Part shown: positions 1 through 6,965 of the stretch, one piece after another | Layout of the letters: the number at the start of each line of letters is the position of its first letter | How positions within the stretch are numbered: position 1 is the stretch's first letter | Assembly (NCBI GenBank): GCA_966211965.1 | Contig: CBIHON010000076.1 | Coordinates: forward strand, 1-11,113 | DNA: 11,113 nucleotides | Direction: 5' to 3' | Source: CBIHON01 sp966211965 | Lineage (GTDB): Bacteria; Pseudomonadota; Gammaproteobacteria; Burkholderiales; Burkholderiaceae_D | The notes under the pieces: model-generated | Seen by the model: only the letters and a program-made list of their open reading frames with translations | Told to the model about the DNA's origin: nothing | Database searches by the model: none | Program-made: the position numbers and the translations under genes

Positions 1-50
1 CTGCTACTCAAGCGGTTGTTCGAGTAAATTTTCATTTTCAAACAGGCTCT
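1..50. repeat. 50-bp inverted repeat, left copy
   Basis: These 50 bases are the exact reverse complement of 11061-11110, and identity stops abruptly at base 51. Read on the minus strand the repeat begins AGAGCCTGTTTGAAAATG, starting 36 bases after the stop codon of the FecR-domain gene. It contains a short imperfect stem-loop with arms around ACTC and GAGT. The sharp boundary fits the end of a dispersed repeat or insertion sequence whose remainder lies outside the window, or a terminal inverted repeat. No transposase is visible in the window. Confidence 0.9.
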
Positions 51-86
51 TAGATCCCCCGGATGTGCGCCGCACCGGCAAATCGA

Positions 87-2807
87 TTAACGCTTCATCA
101 CCACCAGCCCGGTCACACCCATCGCTGGCGTCATGGACGTACCCGAGGCCCCGGTCGTCATACCGTAAGTCATCACTGCGCCCTGAGCGCCGGCTACGAA
201 ATGACCATCGATATAGCCAGACGTTACGGCCCCGCAGGATGGTCCGCTGCATGTGGCGGTATGCGTGATGCCGCCGACGCCGTTGAGGAAGGTACTGGAT
301 TTGAAACCGCCGTTGCCGTCCAGCGGCACATTGCTGGCATTCATGCTCCAATTGCTGGTATTGGTCGGTGAATTGAAACTCAGCTTGATGCCCGCATCGA
401 TCTTGCCGTTGGTGAAATCAGCATTCAGCGTAGCCGATCCCAACGTGCCCGTATTGCCGTTCAAATCGGTCGGCTTCGTGCTGCCGACCAAGGTATAGCT
501 CGCAGTACCGGTCAGCGGCAGGCCGAGCGAGGCCGAATTCAGTGCCGAGGTGCTCAACCAGTGCATGCTGCGGCCACTGTTGTCGATCGTGCCCAGTTTG
601 ACCGTGCCGTCGCGGCTATAGATATCGACACTGCCGCCTTCCCACCTCCCCCATGAAACGGTGACGCCGCCGATCGTGGCAGAACCGGTATCGCGGTTCA
701 CGGCGCTGCCGATCTTGATGGTATTCTCCGGCGCATTCTGGAACAGCCCCGGTGCTGTTTCATTTGGATTGAGCGGCGTATAACCACGTGCGCGACCTAT
801 GAATTCGGTCAAGCCGCCGGCACCGTCCACCACTCGTCCAACTGGTTGCGGGCTGCCCTCGACGCTGCCGCGGTATGTGCTGCCCAGGCTGGCGCCCGTG
901 CCGCTGGGCAGAGAAGCAAGATATTCAAAAAATCCCCAACCGTCGGCGATGCCGACCGCGCGAAACGGCGTGTTCACGTTTTGCGCCGGTCCGCTAAAGC
1001 CTGCCACACCTTGCATCAGGTTGTTGGAAAACGTGGTGATCGGTTCGCCGGTGCCTGGGTCGATGCGGGTACTCGGCACCAATTCCTGCACAGAGTACTG
1101 CAAACCGGCGCTGCTCAAACCCGTTCCCATCAGCATACCGTTCATGTTGCCGAAAGAGGAAGGGGAATTCGGCGTCGGGAGTGAACTGACCGCAGCACCA
1201 TTCTTGGTCAGGCTCACGGTACTGGCGCAAACATTGTTGCAAGAGATGAAGCTGCTGAAGTGGGTGCCGTCGAGCCGCATGCCGTTGCTTTGCATGCCCC
1301 AGGTATTCCCACCCAGCGAAAAATTCACATTGGCGTCGACAAGCTGCGTGGAAAAATTCACTGTCAGCCCGGCACTGTTGAGCGTGCCGACGTTACCCAA
1401 CAGGTCGGTCGGCCGGGTGCCGCCGAGCAGAGTGTAGTTTGCGGTACCGGTAAGAACCTGCGCCAGGTATCCGGAGGTGGCGGACGTCCCGCTCAGCCAG
1501 TGCAGGCTGGCGGAGCCGAGCGTACTGGCCTGGGTTTGCGTGGCGCCGATAACGAATTCGCCGGAAGCGTTCTGCGCGCCCAGTCCCCAGTGCCCCGAGG
1601 CATCGACGCCGACATATTGCGCCGTTATCCTGATCTCGCCCCCTTGCCAGCGCCCCCACGAAAGGCCGCTGGCGGTATTGCCGCCAAGGTCGGTCAGGGT
1701 ACTGCCGCTTTGCGAAATCGACCCGCGAAAACCAAGCCCGCCGCTCTGAACTGCACCGGTCAGGTTGCCGGTTCCATCGCGCGTCAAACTCAGATCATGG
1801 CCGCCCAAGGAAAAAAAGCCTGGGAATACGCGTTCGCCGCTCCCCTCCCGGCCGGGATAACCGACCACCAGTTCAGGGCCGATTTTCGGTGTCGAAAGCA
1901 CCTCCACTGCCCCACCCTTCAAGGGAAGCAATTGACCGTTGGCCGAAGTCAGGGTTTGCTGCGCCAGGTTCAGCAGGTTGCCGTTGGCATCGGTGCCGGT
2001 CAGGGCCGCAACAGCCGCCCCGCTCTTGAGGGCGCCGGCCTCTGCTTTCGCCTCGGCCTTGGCTTCCGCCTTGGCGTCGCCAGGCTCGGCTGCCTGGCTC
2101 ATCCCGGCTGCGTCTTTTTGATTCTTCTTCTGATCCGCCCTGGCCAAAGGTGCGGGAGTCGCTTGGTAAAAATTCGGCAGCTTCGGCAGCAAGACCGGCA
2201 GTTGATCCAAGGATGCAGCAAAACCGACCTGATTGCGGCCGATCACGGCCGTCCCGGCCTTGGTGGTCAGACTGGTGGCGCCGACGTTGACCTTGTCGTA
2301 AGTGCCGGGCGGATTTTCAGCGACGGCGCCCGACGGCGGCGCCAGCAATACCATCGGCTCGTGGTCGGTGCCGCGTATGCCGATCACCGCGGTCGGCGTC
2401 TGGAATTTGTACTTCTCCTTGTTGGTGTTGCCGATCAGGCCGGTGATCGCTCGCAGGCCGCCCTTCACCAGCGACAGGGCGGCATTCTCGGTGCCATCCT
2501 CGGTACCGTTGAACACATACGAATCCACTTTCATCTGCGTCCCAGGCCGCAGCGCCAGCACCCCTCCGTCGATCATCTTCAGTTGCGCCGACCCGCCGGG
2601 ACCGGTCAGCACGGTTTCACCTTCGTTGACGTCCTGCCCCTTTTGCGCCGCACGTTCCTTGCCGTCGACCCCGACGATGCGAACATCGCCCGCCACGAAC
2701 TGCACGCGGCCGGCGACCGCCGCCTCGGCCAGCCCTGGGAAAGCGCCCAGCAGCGCGAGACACAGAACTCTCAAGCGAAACGATTCGAACCGGGTCTTCG
2801 TATTCAT
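87..2807 (-). CDS. Secreted FecR-domain protein with two tandem TbpB-like beta-barrel modules
   Basis: This encodes 906 aa. I start at the second in-frame ATG (2807) because GGGGA lies about 5 nt before it; the ATG at 2819 has no ribosome binding site. Residues 1-30 are a Sec signal peptide ending near GLAEA, with no lipobox cysteine. Residues about 35-155 match a FecR domain (EGETVLTGPGGSAQL, LALRPGTQMKVDSY, AVIGIRGTDHE). An Ala/Lys/Glu-rich linker follows (about 225-260). The rest holds two related modules (about 330-576 and 660-906) sharing W-G-R-W-x-G-G, H-W-L-S, L-T-G-T-A-x-Y-T-L and P-T-D-L-x-G-N. Each ends in a TbpB-like pattern (G-x-F/L-x-G-x-x-x-x-x-G-x-x-Y; last residues GVTGLVVMKR). 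FecR domains are known from sigma-regulator proteins, but no sigma factor or membrane anchor is present. The Slam-like gene just upstream suggests this is an exported cargo. The domain pattern is seen; export is inferred. Confidence 0.82.
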   Translation of the reverse strand: MNTKTRFESFRLRVLCLALLGAFPGLAEAAVAGRVQFVAGDVRIVGVDGKERAAQKGQDVNEGETVLTGPGGSAQLKMIDGGVLALRPGTQMKVDSYVFNGTEDGTENAALSLVKGGLRAITGLIGNTNKEKYKFQTPTAVIGIRGTDHEPMVLLAPPSGAVAENPPGTYDKVNVGATSLTTKAGTAVIGRNQVGFAASLDQLPVLLPKLPNFYQATPAPLARADQKKNQKDAAGMSQAAEPGDAKAEAKAEAKAEAGALKSGAAVAALTGTDANGNLLNLAQQTLTSANGQLLPLKGGAVEVLSTPKIGPELVVGYPGREGSGERVFPGFFSLGGHDLSLTRDGTGNLTGAVQSGGLGFRGSISQSGSTLTDLGGNTASGLSWGRWQGGEIRITAQYVGVDASGHWGLGAQNASGEFVIGATQTQASTLGSASLHWLSGTSATSGYLAQVLTGTANYTLLGGTRPTDLLGNVGTLNSAGLTVNFSTQLVDANVNFSLGGNTWGMQSNGMRLDGTHFSSFISCNNVCASTVSLTKNGAAVSSLPTPNSPSSFGNMNGMLMGTGLSSAGLQYSVQELVPSTRIDPGTGEPITTFSNNLMQGVAGFSGPAQNVNTPFRAVGIADGWGFFEYLASLPSGTGASLGSTYRGSVEGSPQPVGRVVDGAGGLTEFIGRARGYTPLNPNETAPGLFQNAPENTIKIGSAVNRDTGSATIGGVTVSWGRWEGGSVDIYSRDGTVKLGTIDNSGRSMHWLSTSALNSASLGLPLTGTASYTLVGSTKPTDLNGNTGTLGSATLNADFTNGKIDAGIKLSFNSPTNTSNWSMNASNVPLDGNGGFKSSTFLNGVGGITHTATCSGPSCGAVTSGYIDGHFVAGAQGAVMTYGMTTGASGTSMTPAMGVTGLVVMKR

Positions 2808-2863
2808 GGCTGTCCCCATTGCTGGTTAGGTAACGTGAAAGACACACAGCGACTCACTCTGCG

Positions 2864-2889
2864 CCTCTCTTCCGCAAACGGGAGAGAGG
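2864..2889 (-). other. Strong intercistronic hairpin between Slam-like and FecR genes
   Basis: The arms CCTCTCTTCCG (2864-2874) and CGGGAGAGAGG (2879-2889) pair over 11 bp, with one G-T wobble, around a CAAA loop. It lies in the 140-bp gap between the Slam-like stop and the FecR-gene start. No T-run follows in the direction of transcription, so it does not look like an intrinsic terminator. A processing or stability element setting the ratio of the two products is one reading (inference). Confidence 0.6.
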
Positions 2890-2947
2890 GTGGCCACGAC
2901 GCTTTCATGATTCGACGGCGGCATTTCGCTATGGTCTACAGGCGTTT

Positions 2948-4306
2948 TCAATGAAAATCGTAGCGCACCATGACCGTCGCTTCGCTGCGCCGGTATTCGC
3001 TGAGTGCGACATTCGAACGGTTTTCGAAATATGCCGCTTGCGGACGTATCGTCCAGTTCTGCACCGGCCGCCAGCTTACTCCTATCGTGACATCGGCCAT
3101 ATGATCGTTGCCGTAATCGACCACCGTAGAGCGTGCATTCATCGAGCGGTCGGTGCGCACCATCATGCCGAAACTGCAGTACAGGTCGAGTTTCTCGCTG
3201 AGCGACAACTGGGCGTAAGCGCGCGCGCCGGAATAGCGCTTGCCGTTGTCAGCGCCGTTGGCCAGCAGATTCTTGGCATTGTCGCGCCCGGTCAGCAAGC
3301 TGCCGTACATCAGCGGCCGCAGCGCGCCGTTGAACTGGTGCAGCCATCCGGCGCCGAGCAGCAGCGAGTCGGTGTCATTGACGGCGATATCGGGATAACG
3401 CTGGCTGGTCGCCAGCCCGAACAGCGCGCCCTGATCGCGCTCGCCGAAGGAATGCCGCCACTCCCCGGTCAAGCCAACGGCATTGCGATTGGCGGTCGGC
3501 AGATCGGTGCGCTGGCGGTAAGTCTGCAGCGTCAAGCCGGCGCGCAGCACATTGGCGCCGCTGGTATGGCTGGCGCCTGCGCGCAAGTCGATTTGTTCGC
3601 TGCTGTAATTGTTCGCGGAGAGGACGTTGCGGTAACGCGCATCGAGTCCGCCGAACAGAGCGACCCGGTCGTCCACCCGATGGAGGATATCGAAACCGCC
3701 GGCCGTACCGGCGACGGCCGAACTGCGCAAGATCGCATTCCCCGTTGGCTGAAACCCGGGAAGATTGTAGGAAGCCAGCACCGCATTGGTAAAGTCGCCG
3801 ACCACCTGGGTGATGTTGTTGTCATAGCCGGCGAAGCCTTCCGCGTAGGCGTTGACCGCAGTGCGCATGCCGCGCTCGCGTTCGGCAATCGCGGCAAGAT
3901 ATTTTTCGATCACCGCACGCGCGGCGGGCGGTGGATTGCTGCCGGCGACCCGGTCAAGCTCCTGCCGAGCCCGTGGATAATCTCCCAGCGCGAAATAGGC
4001 GCGCGCCATGTCGAGGCGGGCGCCGGCTGCATTCGGATCGACTGCCAGCACACGTTCAAAAGCCAGGGTTGCCTTGTCGGGTTTGCCGCCATCCAACGCG
4101 GCAACGCCAAGCAAGGTATCGAATTCGACTTCGCCGGCCCGCTTGAACTCCGATTTTTCGAGCAGCGTGTAGGCCTCGAAAGCTTTGCCGGAACGGATCA
4201 AGGACCTGGCCTGTTCCAGCTCCGCATCCGCGCCGCAGGCGAGGCTGCCGTATAGCGCCATGGCCGTCAAGGCCGCCAATACCCTGAGTCTTACACGCAG
4301 CGCCAT
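2948..4306 (-). CDS. TPR plus outer-membrane beta-barrel protein, Slam (surface lipoprotein assembly modifier)-like
   Basis: This encodes 452 aa. The ATG at 4306 is chosen because AGAGGA lies 6 nt upstream; a TTG ten codons earlier has no such site. A signal peptide (residues 1-28, AxA site near ACGADA) leads to a TPR-like helical region at about 28-140 (GKPDKATLAFERVLAVDP, ARLDMARAYFALGDYPRAR). From about residue 149 the sequence alternates in beta-strand fashion to the end (AYAEGFAGYDNNIT, FGGLDARYR, VGLTGEWRHSF, ending MVRYDFH), as in an outer-membrane barrel with an aromatic near the C-terminus. A periplasmic TPR domain followed by a barrel, in about 450-490 aa, is the Slam/DUF560 architecture of type XI secretion. 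Such proteins move TbpB-like-barrel cargos across the outer membrane, and the next gene encodes such barrels. A generic TPR/OMP-barrel protein is the alternative. The Slam assignment rests on architecture and context, not an alignment. Confidence 0.65.
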   Translation of the reverse strand: MALRVRLRVLAALTAMALYGSLACGADAELEQARSLIRSGKAFEAYTLLEKSEFKRAGEVEFDTLLGVAALDGGKPDKATLAFERVLAVDPNAAGARLDMARAYFALGDYPRARQELDRVAGSNPPPAARAVIEKYLAAIAERERGMRTAVNAYAEGFAGYDNNITQVVGDFTNAVLASYNLPGFQPTGNAILRSSAVAGTAGGFDILHRVDDRVALFGGLDARYRNVLSANNYSSEQIDLRAGASHTSGANVLRAGLTLQTYRQRTDLPTANRNAVGLTGEWRHSFGERDQGALFGLATSQRYPDIAVNDTDSLLLGAGWLHQFNGALRPLMYGSLLTGRDNAKNLLANGADNGKRYSGARAYAQLSLSEKLDLYCSFGMMVRTDRSMNARSTVVDYGNDHMADVTIGVSWRPVQNWTIRPQAAYFENRSNVALSEYRRSEATVMVRYDFH

Positions 4307-4356
4307 GGAGCATCCTCTCAAGAACAGACCATGCAAAATTGCAACGACGTTTCTAT

Positions 4357-4385
4357 AAAGTAAGTCTAAAATTCAGGGCTGTCAA
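4357..4385 (-). promoter_or_regulatory. Candidate sigma-70 promoter of the Slam-like/FecR operon
   Basis: On the minus strand a perfect TTGACA (4385-4380) is followed, after exactly 17 bases, by TACTTT (4362-4357). Transcription would start near 4350, giving a leader of roughly 45 nt before the ATG at 4306. The -35 box is consensus; the -10 box matches TATAAT at only three positions. The remaining gap from 4386 to 4574 shows no convincing gene, only a GTG-initiated 72-codon frame (4353-4571) that runs across this promoter and resembles no protein I know. Confidence 0.55.
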
Positions 4386-4574
4386 CCGGCTTTTGGCGCT
4401 ATTCCTCCTATTTAACAAGGTTGAAGGATCGCGATTGGCTCCGAGCCGTCCTTTGTATAGGATGATGCTCTGGCGGATGCCGCTCACGCTGCTCGTCGTC
4501 ACACGGATGGCCGCTGGGCCTTGGGCCGAGCCGCTGACGGCAGCGCTGAGCATTGTCAGCAGCGGCCTCACCGA

Positions 4575-4907
4575 TCACCAGCCGCTGATCTCCACCGGCA
4601 CCGGATAGCGCGCATCGTCCGGCAACGCCGGAATCTTCTGATAGTCCGCTTCGGTCGGTTCCGGCACTGCCCCCACATACGTCTCCAGCAAGGTGAACGG
4701 TATTTCACTAAGCAAGGTCTCGATCCCGGCAATCTTCCCCATCGCCTGGTACACGCTGCCCTTTTGCGCGATGTAGGGCGCTGGAAACCCAACATGGGGC
4801 GTGTGCGCGAAACAGGCGCACTTGGCCGTGGTTTGCACCGGTATGGCAAGATCCTGCAGCACGGCCCAGCGGGCGAAGCGCGGCGCATAAATGCGCTTGG
4901 ACGGGTC
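4575..4907 (-). pseudogene. Out-of-frame C-terminal part of the beta-propeller protein
   Basis: In the frame displaced by one base from the propeller gene there are 110 codons of protein-like sequence to a TGA at 4575. They begin DPSKRIYAPRFARWAVLQDL, include TLLSEIPFTLLETYVGAVPE, and end PVPVEISGW. They have no start signal of their own. Over the same stretch the propeller frame gives an Arg/Ala/His-rich tail typical of a shadow frame. Dropping one base near 4908, within GC-rich DNA containing CCGGCCGG, joins the two into one protein of about 690 aa. The segment is therefore either the true C-terminus cut off by a 1-bp indel, or the result of a sequencing error. Confidence 0.6.
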
Positions 4908-6651
4908 CGGCCGGCTTGATGACGATCTGTGCTTGGGGCGGACCGAATACGGCTTCGAATTCCGCGTAGTAGTTGTCCTGCGGCGTGTGGGTCGGATGCT
5001 GAACTGGTTTTGCTTCCAGCCGAACGGGCTGAAAAAGGTGTAGTAGGTCGGTTCCGAATTTGACCGCGGCCGAGGTTGTGGTGAAGCCCAGGCTGTCGGT
5101 CGCTTTCGCGGTCAGCGTGTAAGTGCCTGCGGCCACATTGGCCCATTTGTAGGTATAGGGTGATGCCGTGACCGTACCAAGCAAGGTCGTGCCGTTGTAG
5201 AAAGCCACTTTCGAGACCGTGGCGCCAACCGCTGCCGCGTTGGCTGTGATGGTCACCGTGAGCGGGCCGTTGATGCTTGCGTTGTTGAGTGGCGAGGTAA
5301 TGCTGACGGTTGGCGGCGAATGCGCGGCAGCAGTCACGTTGGGGCTTGATCCCCCCAACCCGACGCCGCCGTCCAGTTCAAAGGTTTCATTGACGACGTT
5401 TGATGCATGTCCGAACGGGTCGATTGCTTGCGCCAGCAAAGAAACCTGCCCGCTCGCGGGCAAGACAGGGGTATAACGAAAAGTACGGCTATTTGCATCG
5501 AATACGAATTGTTCACCGACACTTCGTTGACCAAGCATCGCCTCGATACGATAATTTTTCAAGTCGTCGCCGGAAAACCGGCAAGTTTTCCCGGCACACA
5601 GGGCATCCACGCCAAGCACAAACGTGGTGCCGACATCGGCCGCAATGTGATTCGATGCCGGCGCCAACAGGCTCAGAACGGGGCTTGGGGCGAACGGGAT
5701 GGCATCGATATGCAGAGCCGGCGTGGCGGCGATCAAGGTGGCGGGGGCTTGCCTGGAAAAGTCCAGTCTACTGATACCTTTCGAGTGGCCGACCCAGAGG
5801 CAATCATTGCCGGAGTCGTAGGTAAGCGCACGCGGATCGGCGATATCCAAGATATTTAATGCAGTCGCTTGCGGAAAGCCTGTTGCCGTATGTGCGGTCA
5901 ATGCGGTCGCCGACATAGTCCACAACGTACCGGTCCGTTGATCCAGCGCCGTCGAAACCGTGCCGGCGGGGAGGGAAAAGCTGCGCTGCTGGGCCCCTGT
6001 ATTGATGTCCAACTGGAGCAGCTGTCCGTCATTCCACATCCAGATCTTTTGTCGTATCGAATCGATAGCAAAGTGCTTGCCCCCCTCTCGCATCGAGTCC
6101 GGGATCGCCAGATTCCCAAGTGCTGTTCCCTGCGGGTCGTAATGGCGCAAAGGGCCGCCCGACTCAAGCACCCAGACACTTCCGTCGAGCGCCAATGAGA
6201 TATCTTCCTCACTCGTTGGGATCGCGATATTCGCGATGCCCCTACCGTCTGCTGCAAGGTGAACAACACGCCTGCCGTCACCCAGCCAAACAGACGCGTT
6301 ATAGGGATCGACCCGCAAATGACGCACGGCGCGCAGCCCGAACGCATCTATGCCCCATATCTGAGGTACATGGTTTGAGGTACTGTAATAGCCTATGTAA
6401 GATCCGTAGCTCAACCATACTCCGCCATTGGCATCGGCTGCTAGGTTGTTCACTTCGGCAACGGGAATCTCACGCAGAACCCGCTGGTCCGCAGGATCGA
6501 CCTGATACACATTTTGCCGGTCCGAAAACCAGACTGTCGAATCCGATTGCGCAGCGCCAGATGAGAACATGCAAAGCGCTAAAATCATTAAGCCGAACAA
6601 TTGATGCACATAAAATTCGAGGTGCCTTTTACGGGTGTTTTTGCTCATCAT
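4708..6651 (-). CDS. Exported beta-propeller protein with bacterial Ig-like domain, C-terminus frameshifted
   Basis: I start at the ATG pair at 6651/6648, which places a signal peptide directly at the N-terminus (LFGLMILALCMFSSGAAQ). A GTG at 6744 would add 31 residues read from AT-rich DNA, so I reject it. Residues about 35-310 contain repeated W-centred blades (VWFSDRQNVYQVDP, GGVWLSYGS, ASVWLGDGRRVVHL, GSVWVLESGGPL, QKIWMWNDGQLLQLD, GTLWTMSATAL, DCLWVGHSKGISRLD), which is about seven blades of an SMP-30/NHL/Vgb-like propeller. A beta-rich segment follows. An Ig-like domain of the 'Big_7' kind lies at about 447-530 (PPTVSITSPLNNASI, VAFYNGTTLLGTVTASPYTY, GTYTLTAKATDS). After about residue 580 the reading is probably wrong (see the 4575-4907 entry). 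The protein is likely periplasmic or surface-exposed. Its ligand is unknown. It lies upstream of and co-oriented with the Slam-like gene. Confidence 0.72.
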   Translation of the reverse strand: MMSKNTRKRHLEFYVHQLFGLMILALCMFSSGAAQSDSTVWFSDRQNVYQVDPADQRVLREIPVAEVNNLAADANGGVWLSYGSYIGYYSTSNHVPQIWGIDAFGLRAVRHLRVDPYNASVWLGDGRRVVHLAADGRGIANIAIPTSEEDISLALDGSVWVLESGGPLRHYDPQGTALGNLAIPDSMREGGKHFAIDSIRQKIWMWNDGQLLQLDINTGAQQRSFSLPAGTVSTALDQRTGTLWTMSATALTAHTATGFPQATALNILDIADPRALTYDSGNDCLWVGHSKGISRLDFSRQAPATLIAATPALHIDAIPFAPSPVLSLLAPASNHIAADVGTTFVLGVDALCAGKTCRFSGDDLKNYRIEAMLGQRSVGEQFVFDANSRTFRYTPVLPASGQVSLLAQAIDPFGHASNVVNETFELDGGVGLGGSSPNVTAAAHSPPTVSITSPLNNASINGPLTVTITANAAAVGATVSKVAFYNGTTLLGTVTASPYTYKWANVAAGTYTLTAKATDSLGFTTTSAAVKFGTDLLHLFQPVRLEAKPVQHPTHTPQDNYYAEFEAVFGPPQAQIVIKPAGPVQAHLCAALRPLGRAAGSCHTGANHGQVRLFRAHAPCWVSSALHRAKGQRVPGDGEDCRDRDLA

Positions 6652-6784
6652 CAAGTGCTCTGCTTTCTGATATCCGTACGAAAGTTGACAAGAAGTTAAA
6701 AATTGGACGAGATAATAGCAATAAAAAAACGCTTTTTTGCTCACATCAAGAAAATATTTATTAAAAAAACAATAGACTCAATTA
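6652..6784. promoter_or_regulatory. AT-rich divergent promoter region
   Basis: This stretch separates the minus-strand propeller gene from the plus-strand small ORF and cyclase, so it must carry start sites for both directions unless transcription begins elsewhere. It is very AT-rich, with A and T runs at 6722-6737 and 6763-6770. A TTGACA occurs on the plus strand at 6685-6690, but the best downstream box, GATAAT at 6711-6716, is 20 bases away, too far for a standard promoter. I cannot name a reliable promoter pair for either direction. Confidence 0.35.
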
Positions 6785-6952
6785 ATGAACAAAAAAGCAA
6801 TCCCTAATTTATGGGATTTTTCTCATTTTTTTATGAAATTCAGGCAGCTTGGCGTCGGCACTACTCTCGGCAAAGCCGGGATTCCTGCAGTTGGTCAAGA
6901 TGGAGCAACGGGAAAGAGCCGGTTCGATTTAGAACCTCTTGATACGCTTTGA
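6785..6952 (+). CDS. Small ORF (55 codons) immediately upstream of the adenylate cyclase
   Basis: The ORF runs ATG (6785) to TGA (6950-6952). The product begins MNKKAIPNLWDFSHFF and continues with a glycine-rich middle (LGVGTTLGKAGIPAVGQDG) and an acidic end (FDLEPLDTL). A second in-frame ATG at 6833 would give 39 aa. The other plus-strand frame I read through the stretch looks like a shadow. The stop codon lies 2 nt before the AGGGAGG of the cyclase, which suggests translational coupling. Against it: neither ATG has a recognisable ribosome binding site, and its third codon positions are much less GC-rich than those of the cyclase. It could be a leader peptide, a small regulatory protein of the cyclase, or chance. 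I recognise no family. Confidence 0.45.
   Translation: MNKKAIPNLWDFSHFFMKFRQLGVGTTLGKAGIPAVGQDGATGKSRFDLEPLDTL
6799..6830 (+). terminator. Weak attenuator-like hairpin with T-run inside the small ORF
   Basis: AATCCC (6799-6804) and GGGATT (6813-6818) form a 6-bp stem with an 8-nt loop. A T-rich tract, TTTTTCTCATTTTTTT, follows directly and ends just before the alternative ATG at 6833. The shape is that of a weak intrinsic terminator in the leader of the cyclase. The stem is short and only half G-C, so it may be coincidental in AT-rich DNA. Confidence 0.25.
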
Positions 6953-6954
6953 AT

Positions 6955-6961
6955 AGGGAGG
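6955..6961 (+). promoter_or_regulatory. Ribosome binding site deciding the TTG start of the cyclase
   Basis: AGGGAGG ends 4 nt before TTG at 6966. An in-frame TAG at 6954-6956 rules out any start further upstream, and the next residues lead straight into the first membrane helix. The TTG is therefore the natural start. The stop of the small ORF (6950-6952) is almost adjacent. Confidence 0.8.
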
Positions 6962-6965
6962 CATT

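Noticed and set aside
60..86. Terminator after the FecR gene formed by GTGC/GCAC and CCGG arms
   Set aside because: The stem is short and is followed by GGGGGATC rather than a T-run.
1260..2954. Long plus-strand open frame of 564 codons opposite the FecR gene
   Set aside because: It is the antisense shadow of a GC-rich gene: low-complexity, no domain, no ribosome binding site, and it runs over the FecR start and the hairpin.
2951..4255. Long plus-strand open frame opposite the Slam-like gene
   Set aside because: It mirrors the coding strand of the TPR/barrel gene and shows no protein-like features of its own.
4353..4571. 72-codon minus-strand frame starting just after the propeller tail
   Set aside because: It has no ribosome binding site, no recognisable pattern, and it covers the strong promoter at 4357-4385.
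4568..5146. Minus-strand 192-codon frame over the end of the propeller gene
   Set aside because: Its Arg/Ser/Pro-rich composition is typical of a shadow; the two other frames in that strand explain the region better.
6685..6716. TTGACA with GATAAT as a plus-strand promoter for the cyclase
   Set aside because: The spacing of 20 bases is too long for a standard promoter, and the region is so AT-rich that such boxes arise by chance.
6849..6880. Resemblance of AAGCCGGGATTCCTGC to the 3' box of cobalamin riboswitches
   Set aside because: The rest of the large cobalamin aptamer is absent, and the cyclase has no link to B12.
6838..6930. Possible c-di-GMP (GEMM-I) riboswitch because of GGCAAAGCC and a later AGCCGGTT in the cyclase leader
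   Set aside because: The order and spacing of the other conserved GEMM blocks do not fit, and the same bases read as a plausible small ORF. An Rfam covariance search would settle it.
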